Positions 1 through 6,899 of a stretch of DNA of 20,547 nucleotides are shown here, one piece after another. The stretch's first letter is position 1; each line of letters opens with the position of its first letter. Both the position numbers and the translations under genes were made by a program. The stretch comes from Spirochaetia bacterium (GTDB lineage: Bacteria; Spirochaetota; Spirochaetia; JABMQR01): positions 1 to 20,547 of the forward strand of contig JADHUD010000011.1 of NCBI GenBank assembly GCA_016784705.1, read 5' to 3'. The notes below the pieces were generated by a model that saw only the letters and a list, made by a program, of their open reading frames with translations, searched no databases and was not told the origin of the DNA.

Positions 1-2
1 CG

Positions 3-725
3 GGAGCTGGAAGCGGCATAGGACAGCGCATAGCTGTCGCACTTGCCGAAGCTGGTTCGGAAGTCGGCTGCTTTGACCTGCATGATAATGAAGGGCTGGC
101 TGAAACAGTACAAAGAATTCAGGGATGCGGGAAACGTGCACTGAAGCTGATTGGAGATGTGACGCAGTATGAGGATCTTCTGCAAGCTGTTCAGCGGGTT
201 GAAAAAGAATTAGGTCCGCTGGTAGCAGCCGTCAACAGTGCCGGAATTGCCAATGCAGTCCCTGCGGAAGAGATGGATGAGACAGTATGGGACATGATGC
301 TGGATATTGACTTGAAGGGAGTTTTCTTGTCGTGCAAGGCGGAAGCTCAGGTCATGCTGCCGCGAAAGACCGGATCCATTATCAACATAGCATCCATGTC
401 AGGCGTTATTGTGAACCGCGGACTGCTGCAGGCTCACTACAATACCGCTAAAGCTGGGGTTATCCATTTGACAAAGAGTCTGGCAATGGAATGGGTAAAG
501 AAAGGGATCAGAGTCAATGCCATAAGTCCCGGATACACGCTTACACCTATGAATATACGGCCGGAAGTGGCTGAGCAAAGAAAAATATTCGAAAGTGAAA
601 CACCGATGGGAAGAATGGCCGAAGTTGATGAAATGGCTGGACCAGCTGTTTTTTTGGCTAGTAATGCTTCTTCATACTGTACTGGTTTAAATCTTCTTGT
701 GGATGGGGGATTTGTTTGCTGGTAG
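3..725 (+). CDS. SDR-family NAD(P)-dependent oxidoreductase, 5' end outside window
   Basis: A short-chain dehydrogenase/reductase, probably a cytosolic sugar or polyol oxidoreductase. The open frame runs into the left edge, and its first visible codons already encode the cofactor motif GAGSGIGQ (TGxxxGIG type). Family lengths are about 250 residues and 240 codons are visible, so only some 10-15 residues should be missing; the Met codon at 159 is internal. Also visible are the NSAG motif, a catalytic Ser in IASMSG, and catalytic YNTAK (Tyr codon 438-440, Lys codon 450-452). The C-terminus DGGFVCW resembles SDRs acting on polyols and ketoses such as threitol, arabinitol and sorbose, but the substrate cannot be fixed. 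It lies 48 bp before a DeoR-type regulator gene on the same strand, probably in one transcript. Family assignment is firm; substrate is inference. Confidence 0.93.
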   Translation, partial: GAGSGIGQRIAVALAEAGSEVGCFDLHDNEGLAETVQRIQGCGKRALKLIGDVTQYEDLLQAVQRVEKELGPLVAAVNSAGIANAVPAEEMDETVWDMMLDIDLKGVFLSCKAEAQVMLPRKTGSIINIASMSGVIVNRGLLQAHYNTAKAGVIHLTKSLAMEWVKKGIRVNAISPGYTLTPMNIRPEVAEQRKIFESETPMGRMAEVDEMAGPAVFLASNASSYCTGLNLLVDGGFVCW

Positions 726-773
726 TCTGGTTGTCTGAATACAAAAGTCTTTTCTTTTTTCGGGATTAGTTTT

Positions 774-1577
774 ATGATTGTGAACATGCATGAAAAAAAA
801 GAAAACAAAAGAGATTTACTCGCAAATGAACGAAGAAAAAAAATTCTGGAACTGCTGCAGGAAGACGGAAGCGCCCGTGTAAAAGTACTCAGCGGTGTGT
901 TCCAGGTAACTGAGCCCACGATCAGGCAAGATCTCGAAAAGCTTGAACAGGAGGGTCATATTATCAGGGAACACGGCGGCGCTTACCTGAAAACAATCTC
1001 TCAGCAGGTAAGCTCGCTGTCTCTGCAGCATTTGGAAAACCTTGACAAAAAAAGCAAAATAGCGGCAAAAGCTTTATCTTTCATCAATGATGGGGACAGC
1101 CTTATTCTGGATTCCGGTTCGACGGTAACCGAACTTGCAAAGCTCCTGTCAGGTAGGAACGGATTAACTGTTATAACAAATGCCTTGAACATCGCCCTGC
1201 TGCTGGGAGCCAATCCCAGCTGTCAGTTGCTGGTTACAGGCGGCGAATTCAAGCCGCCCACCCTTTCCCTGACAGGTGAACAGGCTGCAGCCTTTTTTAA
1301 TAACGCCTATGTTGATAAATTGTTTCTTGCCGCCGGAGGGATATCATCAAACATGGAATTGACCTATCCCAGCTTCAATGACCTTCCTGTTAAAAGAGCT
1401 ATGATCAGATCTGCGCAGGAAACATTCCTCCTTGCGGATTCTTCGAAGTTCGGCAATGCCTCCTTTGCATCTCTCGGCTCAATATCTCAGGTAAATTATA
1501 TAATAACGGACAAAGAGCTTTCCAAATCCATGCAGGATCAGGTCAGCAGCCTGGGGGTAACGGTCATTATTGCGTGA
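774..1577 (+). CDS. DeoR-family transcriptional regulator
   Basis: A 267-residue sugar-metabolism regulator. The N-terminal winged HTH (about residues 18-72) has the family pattern: RRKKILELLQ, then VTEPTIRQDLEKLEQEGHIIREHGGAY. The rest is a DeoR C-terminal sensor domain of the ISOCOT fold, with the typical LDSGSTVTELAKLL and LLVTGGEF segments. Such proteins are usually repressors released by a phosphorylated sugar. It follows the SDR gene by 48 bp and precedes the dehydrogenase/transketolase/kinase operon, so either or both may be its targets. No good Shine-Dalgarno precedes the ATG at 774, nor the in-frame ATG at 786, so the start could be either; the extra MIVN adds nothing recognisable. 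Translation may be coupled to the upstream gene. Family is certain; effector unknown. Confidence 0.93.
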   Translation: MIVNMHEKKENKRDLLANERRKKILELLQEDGSARVKVLSGVFQVTEPTIRQDLEKLEQEGHIIREHGGAYLKTISQQVSSLSLQHLENLDKKSKIAAKALSFINDGDSLILDSGSTVTELAKLLSGRNGLTVITNALNIALLLGANPSCQLLVTGGEFKPPTLSLTGEQAAAFFNNAYVDKLFLAAGGISSNMELTYPSFNDLPVKRAMIRSAQETFLLADSSKFGNASFASLGSISQVNYIITDKELSKSMQDQVSSLGVTVIIA

Positions 1578-1591
1578 TGTTTGATCGTGAC

Positions 1592-1606
1592 TGCACTTGC
1601 AGTGCA
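1592..1606 (+). terminator. Possible weak terminator hairpin after the DeoR gene
   Basis: TGCACT and AGTGCA form a perfect 6-bp stem with a 3-nt loop, 14 nt after the regulator's stop codon, followed by TTTCTCTC. The U tract is poor, so it may only weaken read-through. Confidence 0.35.
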
Positions 1607-1762
1607 TTTCTCTCGCATCCCGATTGCTTATACTGCGATTACATAGCCTCTATAGCGCATAACGATAGATGATTCTACTAAGCTGTTCCCGGATTTCTCA
1701 CGTAAATTCTCCCGAATACCTAAAGGTACAAGTTCGCATCAGACAGCAGCGCCTCCCTTCAG

Positions 1763-1789
1763 AAATAACTTGATAACATCAAGTTATTT
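1763..1789. repeat. Perfect 12-bp inverted repeat (stem-loop)
   Basis: AAATAACTTGAT (1763-1774) and ATCAAGTTATTT (1778-1789) are exact reverse complements separated by AAC. No T tract follows on the plus strand and no A tract precedes it, so it is not a textbook terminator. It could be a protein-binding dyad, a transcript-end hairpin or a small-element remnant. Confidence 0.6.
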
Positions 1790-1944
1790 GTCATCTGAGA
1801 AATCTGTACTGGTGTCGCTTATATACGGAAATATACGGATCTTGGTTTCAAAGCATATGTCAGTTCAATTTTTGACTTCTGCTCCTTTTCGCTTTCGTCT
1901 CAACAAAAAAAGAAAATTATAGAAAATAAAAGAAAAATTAAAGT

Positions 1945-1973
1945 TTGACAAATGAAAATATAAGATATAAAAT
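1945..1973 (+). promoter_or_regulatory. Sigma-70-type promoter for the polyol dehydrogenase operon
   Basis: A perfect -35 hexamer TTGACA (1945-1950), a 17-bp spacer and TAAAAT (1968-1973, 5 of 6 to consensus) sit in AT-rich DNA. The predicted start near 1980 gives a leader of about 137 nt before the ATG at 2117. This is among the best promoter matches in the window. Confidence 0.7.
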
Positions 1974-2027
1974 AGTTATTATAAAGCATAAGATAATTAC
2001 GCTCTTGACTTGCTTTATGCTCAAGAT

Positions 2028-2057
2028 ACTTTTTATACAGTAACTTTTTATACAGTA
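2028..2057. repeat. Two exact tandem 15-bp direct repeats in the operon leader
   Basis: ACTTTTTATACAGTA occurs at 2028-2042 and again at 2043-2057 with no gap. DeoR-family regulators often bind repeated AT-rich sites, so this is a candidate operator for the neighbouring regulator. It lies downstream of the predicted start, where a bound repressor could act as a roadblock. Confidence 0.55.
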
Positions 2058-2116
2058 TATTATACCGTCTTAATAAACCGTTAATATATGTATAAAAAAT
2101 TCTGTATGGAGGATTT

Positions 2117-3214
2117 ATGAAAACAATCGAAAATATACCCAACAAAATGAAATCAGTAGTCTGCCATGGTCCGAAGGACTACCGGCTGGAAACAATACCC
2201 GTTCCAATAATAAACGAAGATGAGGTCCTCGTAAAAATCGAAGCCTGCGGTATCTGTGCCGGTGATGTGAAATCCTACCAAGGTGCTGCAATGTTTTGGG
2301 GAGGGGGAGTTCTCCCCCCCTGGAACGATGCACCGGTTACGCCAGGACATGAATTTATTGGAATCGTAGTTGCTGTCGGAGACATCGCAAGGAAGAAATA
2401 TGGTCTCGAGCTGGGAGACAGGGCTGTTGCCGAACAAATTGTTCCCTGCGGAGAATGCCGTTTCTGCCGTTCAGGCGACTACTGGATGTGTGAAAAGCAG
2501 AACATTTATGGGCACCAGAAGAACATTGCCGATGGTGGAATGGCTGAATATATGCGTTACGGATCTCGATCCGTCATACACAAAGTTTCCAAAACACTGC
2601 CGGCTGCAGAAGCTTCAATGATTGAACCTCTCTCTTGTTCTGTCCATACCGTTGCTCGTGCAAATATCCGGTTTGAGGATACCGTGGTCGTAGCTGGCAT
2701 GGGACCTATTGGTTTGTGCAAACTTCAACTGGCAAAACTGAAAAACCCGAAATTACTTATTGCTATCGACATGAAGCCTAAACATCTGGAGCTCGCCCGA
2801 AAGTTGGGTGCCGATGTGGTTATAAATGCGGCAGAAACCGATGCAGCAGAAGAAGTTAAAAAACTGACCGACGACTATGGCTGTGACGTATACATTCATA
2901 ACTCAGGACATCCCTCCGGTGTAATCCAGGGGCTTAAAATGATACGGAAGCATGGGACTTTTGTAGAATTCAGCGTATTTTCCGGAGAAACTTCCGTGGA
3001 CTGGAGTATAATCGGTGATCGGAAAGAGCTGACAATCCTCGGATCACACATCAGCGGAAGAGAGGGATACCCTGTTGCAATAGATTTTCTGAACCGAGGC
3101 ATTGTAAAGGTTGATGAAATCGTCACCCATACCTATCCCCTCGAATCATTTGAAGAAGCTTTTGCATTAGCCCAGAAAGGAGAAGAATCAATTAAAGTTG
3201 TATTGGTTCCGTAA
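2117..3214 (+). CDS. Zinc-dependent polyol dehydrogenase, erythritol/threitol dehydrogenase-like (MDR superfamily)
   Basis: A 365-residue medium-chain dehydrogenase predicted to oxidise a sugar alcohol to a ketose with NAD. Catalytic zinc ligands appear as Cys44 (ACGIC), His78-Glu79 (GHEF) and Glu170 (EPLSC); structural zinc cysteines are 111, 114, 117 and 125. The Rossmann motif GMGPIG is at 194-199, and Asp218 at the end of the second strand favours NAD over NADP. From memory, segments such as VVCHGPKDYRLE, EQIVPCGEC and VDWSII resemble the erythritol/L-threitol dehydrogenase (EltD) group of mycobacteria, pointing to a small polyol. The start has a good Shine-Dalgarno, GGAGG at 2108-2112. 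It is first in an operon with a split transketolase and an FGGY kinase. Superfamily is firm; the C4-polyol reading is moderate, and related polyols such as apiitol or xylitol are not excluded. Confidence 0.9.
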   Translation: MKTIENIPNKMKSVVCHGPKDYRLETIPVPIINEDEVLVKIEACGICAGDVKSYQGAAMFWGGGVLPPWNDAPVTPGHEFIGIVVAVGDIARKKYGLELGDRAVAEQIVPCGECRFCRSGDYWMCEKQNIYGHQKNIADGGMAEYMRYGSRSVIHKVSKTLPAAEASMIEPLSCSVHTVARANIRFEDTVVVAGMGPIGLCKLQLAKLKNPKLLIAIDMKPKHLELARKLGADVVINAAETDAAEEVKKLTDDYGCDVYIHNSGHPSGVIQGLKMIRKHGTFVEFSVFSGETSVDWSIIGDRKELTILGSHISGREGYPVAIDFLNRGIVKVDEIVTHTYPLESFEEAFALAQKGEESIKVVLVP

Positions 3215-3274
3215 GGCTGGTTCCTAGTGTCTGAGTTCCCCTGAGAAACAGCTTGCGGAAAATTCCTCATTACA

Positions 3275-3298
3275 AAGGGCATACGACCCTTATGCTTT
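3275..3298 (+). other. Small hairpin in the dehydrogenase-transketolase spacer
   Basis: AAGGG (3275-3279) can pair with CCCTT (3287-3291). Alternatively GCATA (3279-3283) can pair with TATGC (3291-3295), with flanking AAA/TTT; the two forms exclude each other. The 134-bp spacer has no convincing promoter, so the genes are probably co-transcribed with this hairpin inside the message. Confidence 0.25.
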
Positions 3299-3348
3299 CT
3301 GAGGATATCGCTTATGAACAAATAAAACGGAAAATCGGAACATAAAAA

Positions 3349-4185
3349 ATGGATACTTTAACTTATTTGAAAAAGAAATCAGCAGAAATCAGATTGAACC
3401 TGCTTGAAATGATATATCAGGCAAAAAGTGGACATACCGGCGGTGCGCTGTCTAGTGTCGATATTCTGACCGTACTTTACTATGCAGTTATGAACATCAC
3501 TCCCGATAACCCGAAAAACCCTTCACGCGACAGGTTCGTCATGAGCAAAGGGCACAGTGTGGAGGGAGTCTACAACATATTGGCAGATAAGGGTTTTTTC
3601 GACAAATCCGAGCTCCGTAACTTTTCAAAATTCAAGTCCAGGCTAATTGGACATCCTTCAGTTAAAGTTCCCGGGATCGAGCTGAATACCGGGGCCTTAG
3701 GACATGGACTTTCCTGCTCAGTCGGCATGGCTCTGGCAGCAAAGAAATACGTAAAAGAAGTACGGGTCTACTGCCTTATGGGTGATGGTGAACAGGCTGA
3801 GGGTTCAGTCTGGGAGGCTGGAATGGCTGCCTCCAACTACAAACTTGATAACCTGACTGCCGTGATAGACCGTAATTATCTGCAGATAAGCGGAAATACC
3901 GAAGACGTCATGCGTCTGGACAGCCTGACTGACAAATGGAAGGCTTTTGGCTGGGAAGTCATGGAGGTTGACGGCCACAACATTGAACAATTGCTGGAGG
4001 TTCTTGAGAAGCCGCGTATCCCTGACAAGCCTACTATACTAATAGCCAAAACAACAAAGGGCAAAGGGGTTACCTATATGGAAGATATGGCAAAATGGCA
4101 TCACGGCGTTCCTACCGAAGAACAGTATAAACAGGCGGTAGACGAGATAAAGAAGTATATCAGGGAGCTGGATGATCATGAGTAA
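3349..4185 (+). CDS. Transketolase-like protein, N-terminal (TPP-binding) subunit
   Basis: This 278-residue protein matches the first third of transketolase, which binds thiamine diphosphate. The TPP signature starts at GDG (145-147) and ends at Asn176 in the NYLQ segment. Conserved histidines lie in SGHTGG (around 29) and KGHS (around 69), with GALGHGL at 115-121. Single-chain transketolases are about 650 residues; here the chain stops after the TPP domain and the next gene supplies the rest, as in split transketolases of many bacteria and archaea and the two-subunit apulose-4-phosphate transketolases. A GGAA 8 nt before the ATG is the only ribosome-site candidate. It overlaps the partner gene, fitting a 1:1 complex. 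It should transfer a two-carbon ketol unit from a ketose phosphate; position in a polyol operon suggests a dedicated rather than general pentose-phosphate role. Confidence 0.93.
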   Translation: MDTLTYLKKKSAEIRLNLLEMIYQAKSGHTGGALSSVDILTVLYYAVMNITPDNPKNPSRDRFVMSKGHSVEGVYNILADKGFFDKSELRNFSKFKSRLIGHPSVKVPGIELNTGALGHGLSCSVGMALAAKKYVKEVRVYCLMGDGEQAEGSVWEAGMAASNYKLDNLTAVIDRNYLQISGNTEDVMRLDSLTDKWKAFGWEVMEVDGHNIEQLLEVLEKPRIPDKPTILIAKTTKGKGVTYMEDMAKWHHGVPTEEQYKQAVDEIKKYIRELDDHE

Positions 4186-5122
4186 ATCAATACCCTGCAG
4201 AAAAGCCTTTACCAATAAACTGATTGAACTGGCAGCCGGAAATCAGGACATCATTGTTGTAACATCCGATGCACGGGGATCCGTTACGCTAAATGAATAT
4301 GCCGATAAGTATCCCGAACAGTTTGTCGAAGTGGGGATAGCTGAACAGAATGAGGTGGGAATTGCTGCTGGTATCGCCTCATTCGGAAAGCAGGTCTTTG
4401 TATGTGCACCTGCATGTTTTCTGTCAGCCCGGAGTCTCGAGCAGATCAAAGTCGATGTAGTATATTCAAAAAATAACGTGAAGATCGTAGGCATAAGCGG
4501 AGGCATAAGCTATGGGGCCCTTGGTTTTACCCATCAGTCTCTTCATGACATAGCGGTAATGCGCACTTTTCCTGACCTGGCCGTTATTTTGCCAGCTGAC
4601 AGATTTCAGACTGAGGCTGTAACAGAATGGCTGGCGAAAGCCGATTGTCCGGCATATGTCCGCGTAGGCAGAGCTGCTGTTCCGGATGTCTATTCCAAAG
4701 CCGACGGAAGTTTTACTCTGGGAAAAGCAAACATTCTGAAAAACGGCAGTGATGTCACAGCAATAGCAGCCGGAGAGATGGTGGCAAAAGCACTTGCTGC
4801 TGCAGATATGCTTTTCTCTAAGGGGATATCCGTGCGAGTACTCGATATGCATACGATTAAACCCCTCGACCGTGATGCGATAGTAGCTGCCGCCAGAGAG
4901 ACAGGGGCGATAGTCACCTTGGAAGAACACAGTATTTTCGGAGGACTCGGTGCTGCCGTTGCCGAAGTTGCTGCCGAAGAGTATCCTGTTCCCATGCGCA
5001 TCCTGGGCATCCCGGATGAAATACCTGTAGAGGGAGAGGCTGTCGATGTATTCAGACATTACGGACTGACTCCCGGAGGTATTGCCGGCGAGATTCAGAA
5101 ACTGATAACTAGAAAGAAATAA
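4178..5122 (+). CDS. Transketolase-like protein, C-terminal (pyrimidine-binding) subunit
   Basis: This 314-residue partner of the preceding protein carries the transketolase pyrimidine-binding domain (about 1-165) and the C-terminal domain (about 185-305). The catalytic glutamate that activates the thiamine ring is in GIAEQN (Glu56 from this start). FxxR and LEEHSIFGGLG-type segments are as in transketolase and DXPS families. ATGs at 4172 and 4178 both lie inside the end of the N-subunit gene. AGGGAG at 4162-4167 is 4 nt from the first and 10 nt from the second, so 4178 (MSKSIPC) is preferred; the reading frames overlap by 8 bp and translation is probably coupled. DXP synthase is excluded because the enzyme is split and lacks the long linker region. 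Donor sugar unknown. Confidence 0.92.
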   Translation: MSKSIPCRKAFTNKLIELAAGNQDIIVVTSDARGSVTLNEYADKYPEQFVEVGIAEQNEVGIAAGIASFGKQVFVCAPACFLSARSLEQIKVDVVYSKNNVKIVGISGGISYGALGFTHQSLHDIAVMRTFPDLAVILPADRFQTEAVTEWLAKADCPAYVRVGRAAVPDVYSKADGSFTLGKANILKNGSDVTAIAAGEMVAKALAAADMLFSKGISVRVLDMHTIKPLDRDAIVAAARETGAIVTLEEHSIFGGLGAAVAEVAAEEYPVPMRILGIPDEIPVEGEAVDVFRHYGLTPGGIAGEIQKLITRKK

Positions 5123-5189
5123 ATTTTGGGATTCAGGCAGTCCTCAGCTGAAAGTGGTGGATCTGAGACATATGGGAGATACACAGAAG

Positions 5190-6710
5190 ATGGGAGAGAT
5201 GCAGGATATTGCACAGAATGTAAATCACAATGCCAGTTATTTTCTTACGATAGACCAGGGCACATCCGGTACAAAAGCCCTGCTGTTCACTCGGGAAGGC
5301 AAACTTTCCCATCGCCTGGATAAAGGTCACCAGCAGTTTTATCCGCAGTCAGGCTGGGTTGAACATGATCCCGAGGAGATCTTCGGCAACACTGTGGCCG
5401 CTATGAAGGCGGTCATGGAAAAAGCGGGCATCAGCAGCAGGGACATCATCTGCATATCAATCTCCAATCAGCGGGAAACCACCATTATGTGGGATCGCAG
5501 TACGGGACGCCCCGTTATGAATGCTGTTGTCTGGCAGTGTCGGCGTGCTGAAGACCAATGCCGCATTATCGCGGAAGCCGGGAAAGGACCTCTCGTGAAG
5601 GAAAAGACAGGATTGGTTCTCTCCCCCTACTTCTCGGCAGCCAAAGCGCAATGGATTATCCAGAACGTACCCGGCGCAAAGGAAAAGATGGATGCGGGAA
5701 ACCTGCTTTTCGGTACAGTCGATACCTATATCATCTGGAAGCTGACCGGCGGAACAGTGCATGCGACAGATTATTCCAATGCCGGCAGAACTCAACTTTT
5801 CAATATTCATACCCTTGAATGGGACAGGGAGCTTCTGACACTATTCGGCCTTGATCCGGGTTGTATGCCGGAGGTGCTCAGTTCAGACAGCTTCTTCGGC
5901 CAAACCCGCAGAGGTTTGTTTGAAACCGGAATCCCCATCGCCGGTGTGCTTGGCGACTCGCATGCCGCTTTCTTTGCGCAATGCTGCACTGTCAGAGGAA
6001 TGGCTAAGGCAACATACGGAACCGGTTCATCGGTAATGATGAATGTGGGAGAGGAGGATTCTCTGTTTTCGGAAAAAGTAGTCACATCAATCGGTTATGC
6101 ACTGAAAGGAGATGTTACCTACGTTCTCGAAGGCAATATCAACTGCACCGGAGCGACTATCAAATGGCTGGTCGATGATCTGGAACTTATATCATCATCG
6201 AAAGAGGCCGGAATACTCTCAGAATCTGTTGATTCAAATGAGGGCGTTTACCTTGTTCCCGCTTTCGTCGGTTTGAGTGCGCCATACTGGAACAGCGATG
6301 TCAGAGCCGTTATCGCCAATCTTACGCGCGGAACAAAGAAAGCCCATATTGTCCGGGCAGCCGAGGAATCCATAGCCTATCAGATCCAGGATGTGATTGA
6401 GGCGATGCAGAATGATTCAGGAATTTCCCTGCGGGAACTCAGGGTCGACGGCGGTCCTACCCGGGATACTTTCCTTATGCAGTTTCAGGCTGATATCACC
6501 CAGGTTCCGGTGGTCAGGACAAGCATCGAGGAACTTTCAGCCACCGGCGCCATGTATATGGGTGGTCTAGCCTCTTCAGTCTGGCACACTCTGAAAGAAA
6601 TAGAACAGCTTCGCGAGGTGGAACGGGTGTTCACTCCAGCTCGGAGCACGGAATGGCGAAACCGGCAGTATGACGGCTGGAAGCAGGCGGTGTCCAATCT
6701 GCTGAAGTAA
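5190..6710 (+). CDS. FGGY-family carbohydrate kinase, glycerol-kinase-like
   Basis: An ATP-dependent kinase of small polyols or ketoses, 506 residues from the chosen start (E. coli GlpK is 502). The phosphate-binding DQGTSGTKA begins at Asp22. Segments GWVEHDPEE, SNQRETTIMWD, VVWQCRRAED and YGTGSSVMMN closely follow glycerol kinase, and GlpK's glycerol-contacting Arg-Glu, Trp, Tyr (PYFS) and catalytic Asp (GDSHAAFF) have counterparts. However, GlpK has DQQ at the last site and this protein DSH, and the N-terminal TTSSRA is TSGTKA, so the substrate may be another small ketose or polyol (erythrulose, apulose, dihydroxyacetone). Frame-open codons include GTG 5154 and ATGs 5172, 5190 and 5199. 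GGGAG at 5174-5178 is 11 nt before 5190, and that start gives the usual family length; 5172 is possible. It is last in the operon after the split transketolase. Confidence 0.88.
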   Translation: MGEMQDIAQNVNHNASYFLTIDQGTSGTKALLFTREGKLSHRLDKGHQQFYPQSGWVEHDPEEIFGNTVAAMKAVMEKAGISSRDIICISISNQRETTIMWDRSTGRPVMNAVVWQCRRAEDQCRIIAEAGKGPLVKEKTGLVLSPYFSAAKAQWIIQNVPGAKEKMDAGNLLFGTVDTYIIWKLTGGTVHATDYSNAGRTQLFNIHTLEWDRELLTLFGLDPGCMPEVLSSDSFFGQTRRGLFETGIPIAGVLGDSHAAFFAQCCTVRGMAKATYGTGSSVMMNVGEEDSLFSEKVVTSIGYALKGDVTYVLEGNINCTGATIKWLVDDLELISSSKEAGILSESVDSNEGVYLVPAFVGLSAPYWNSDVRAVIANLTRGTKKAHIVRAAEESIAYQIQDVIEAMQNDSGISLRELRVDGGPTRDTFLMQFQADITQVPVVRTSIEELSATGAMYMGGLASSVWHTLKEIEQLREVERVFTPARSTEWRNRQYDGWKQAVSNLLK

Positions 6711-6713
6711 AAA

Positions 6714-6756
6714 GGTTCAGACACCATTCTGGGATACCATAACGGTGTCTGACACC
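6714..6756. repeat. REP-like pair of near-palindromes after the kinase gene
   Basis: GGTGTCTGACACC at 6744-6756 is a perfect palindrome around a central T. GGTTCAGACACC at 6714-6725 is a one-base-shorter degenerate copy. Together they fold as a 9-bp stem (TCAGACACC/GGTGTCTGA) with an 18-nt loop, 6 nt after the kinase stop. The motif resembles REP elements mobilised by REP-associated tyrosine transposases (from memory). It could serve as a transcript-end hairpin; there is no T tract. Confidence 0.5.
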
Positions 6757-6899
6757 GGGGTAGACGGTGGCCCTTGACATTTAAATCTTTATTTTCCTTG
6801 AGCATATCGAACAGATGACTTGGATTTGCATAAGCTCAGATATCCAGAGCAGGAAATGAAATGGTCATGAAGCTATTTTTTCAGGTGGACTTAGCTTTT

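Larger units (their letters stand above)
1578..2116. other. Long intergenic control region, no gene seen
   Basis: This is a 539-bp spacer between the DeoR gene and the polyol dehydrogenase gene. I see no credible coding frame; the one reading the AT-rich right part on the minus strand is low-complexity. The left two-thirds has ordinary composition and holds two hairpins (1592-1606 and 1763-1789) and a short repeat ATATACGGA at 1821-1829 and 1831-1839. From about 1900 it becomes very AT-rich, with a strong promoter, inverted repeats (TCTTGA at 2003-2008 with TCAAGA at 2021-2026; AGCATAA at 1985-1991 with TTATGCT at 2015-2021) and a tandem 15-bp repeat. It looks like a regulated promoter with a leader of about 135 nt. 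Confidence 0.7.

Noticed and set aside
1900..2145. Minus-strand open frame of 81 codons in the AT-rich spacer
   Set aside because: Low-complexity (Ile/Tyr/Leu/Lys-rich) translation, overlaps a strong opposite promoter and the start of the dehydrogenase gene, no ribosome site or family resemblance.
3314..3325. Three-codon frame (Met-Asn-Lys-stop) preceded by GAGG
   Set aside because: Too short to support as a leader peptide; no attenuator structure follows it.
4466..5059. Long minus-strand open frame of 197 codons inside the transketolase C-subunit gene
   Set aside because: The plus strand has clear transketolase motifs throughout; the antisense translation shows no recognisable family.
6870..6897. 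AAGCTA/TAGCTT inverted repeat as a terminator for the LacI-type gene
   Set aside because: Only 6 bp with a 16-nt loop and no T tract on the minus strand; not strong enough to list as a terminator.
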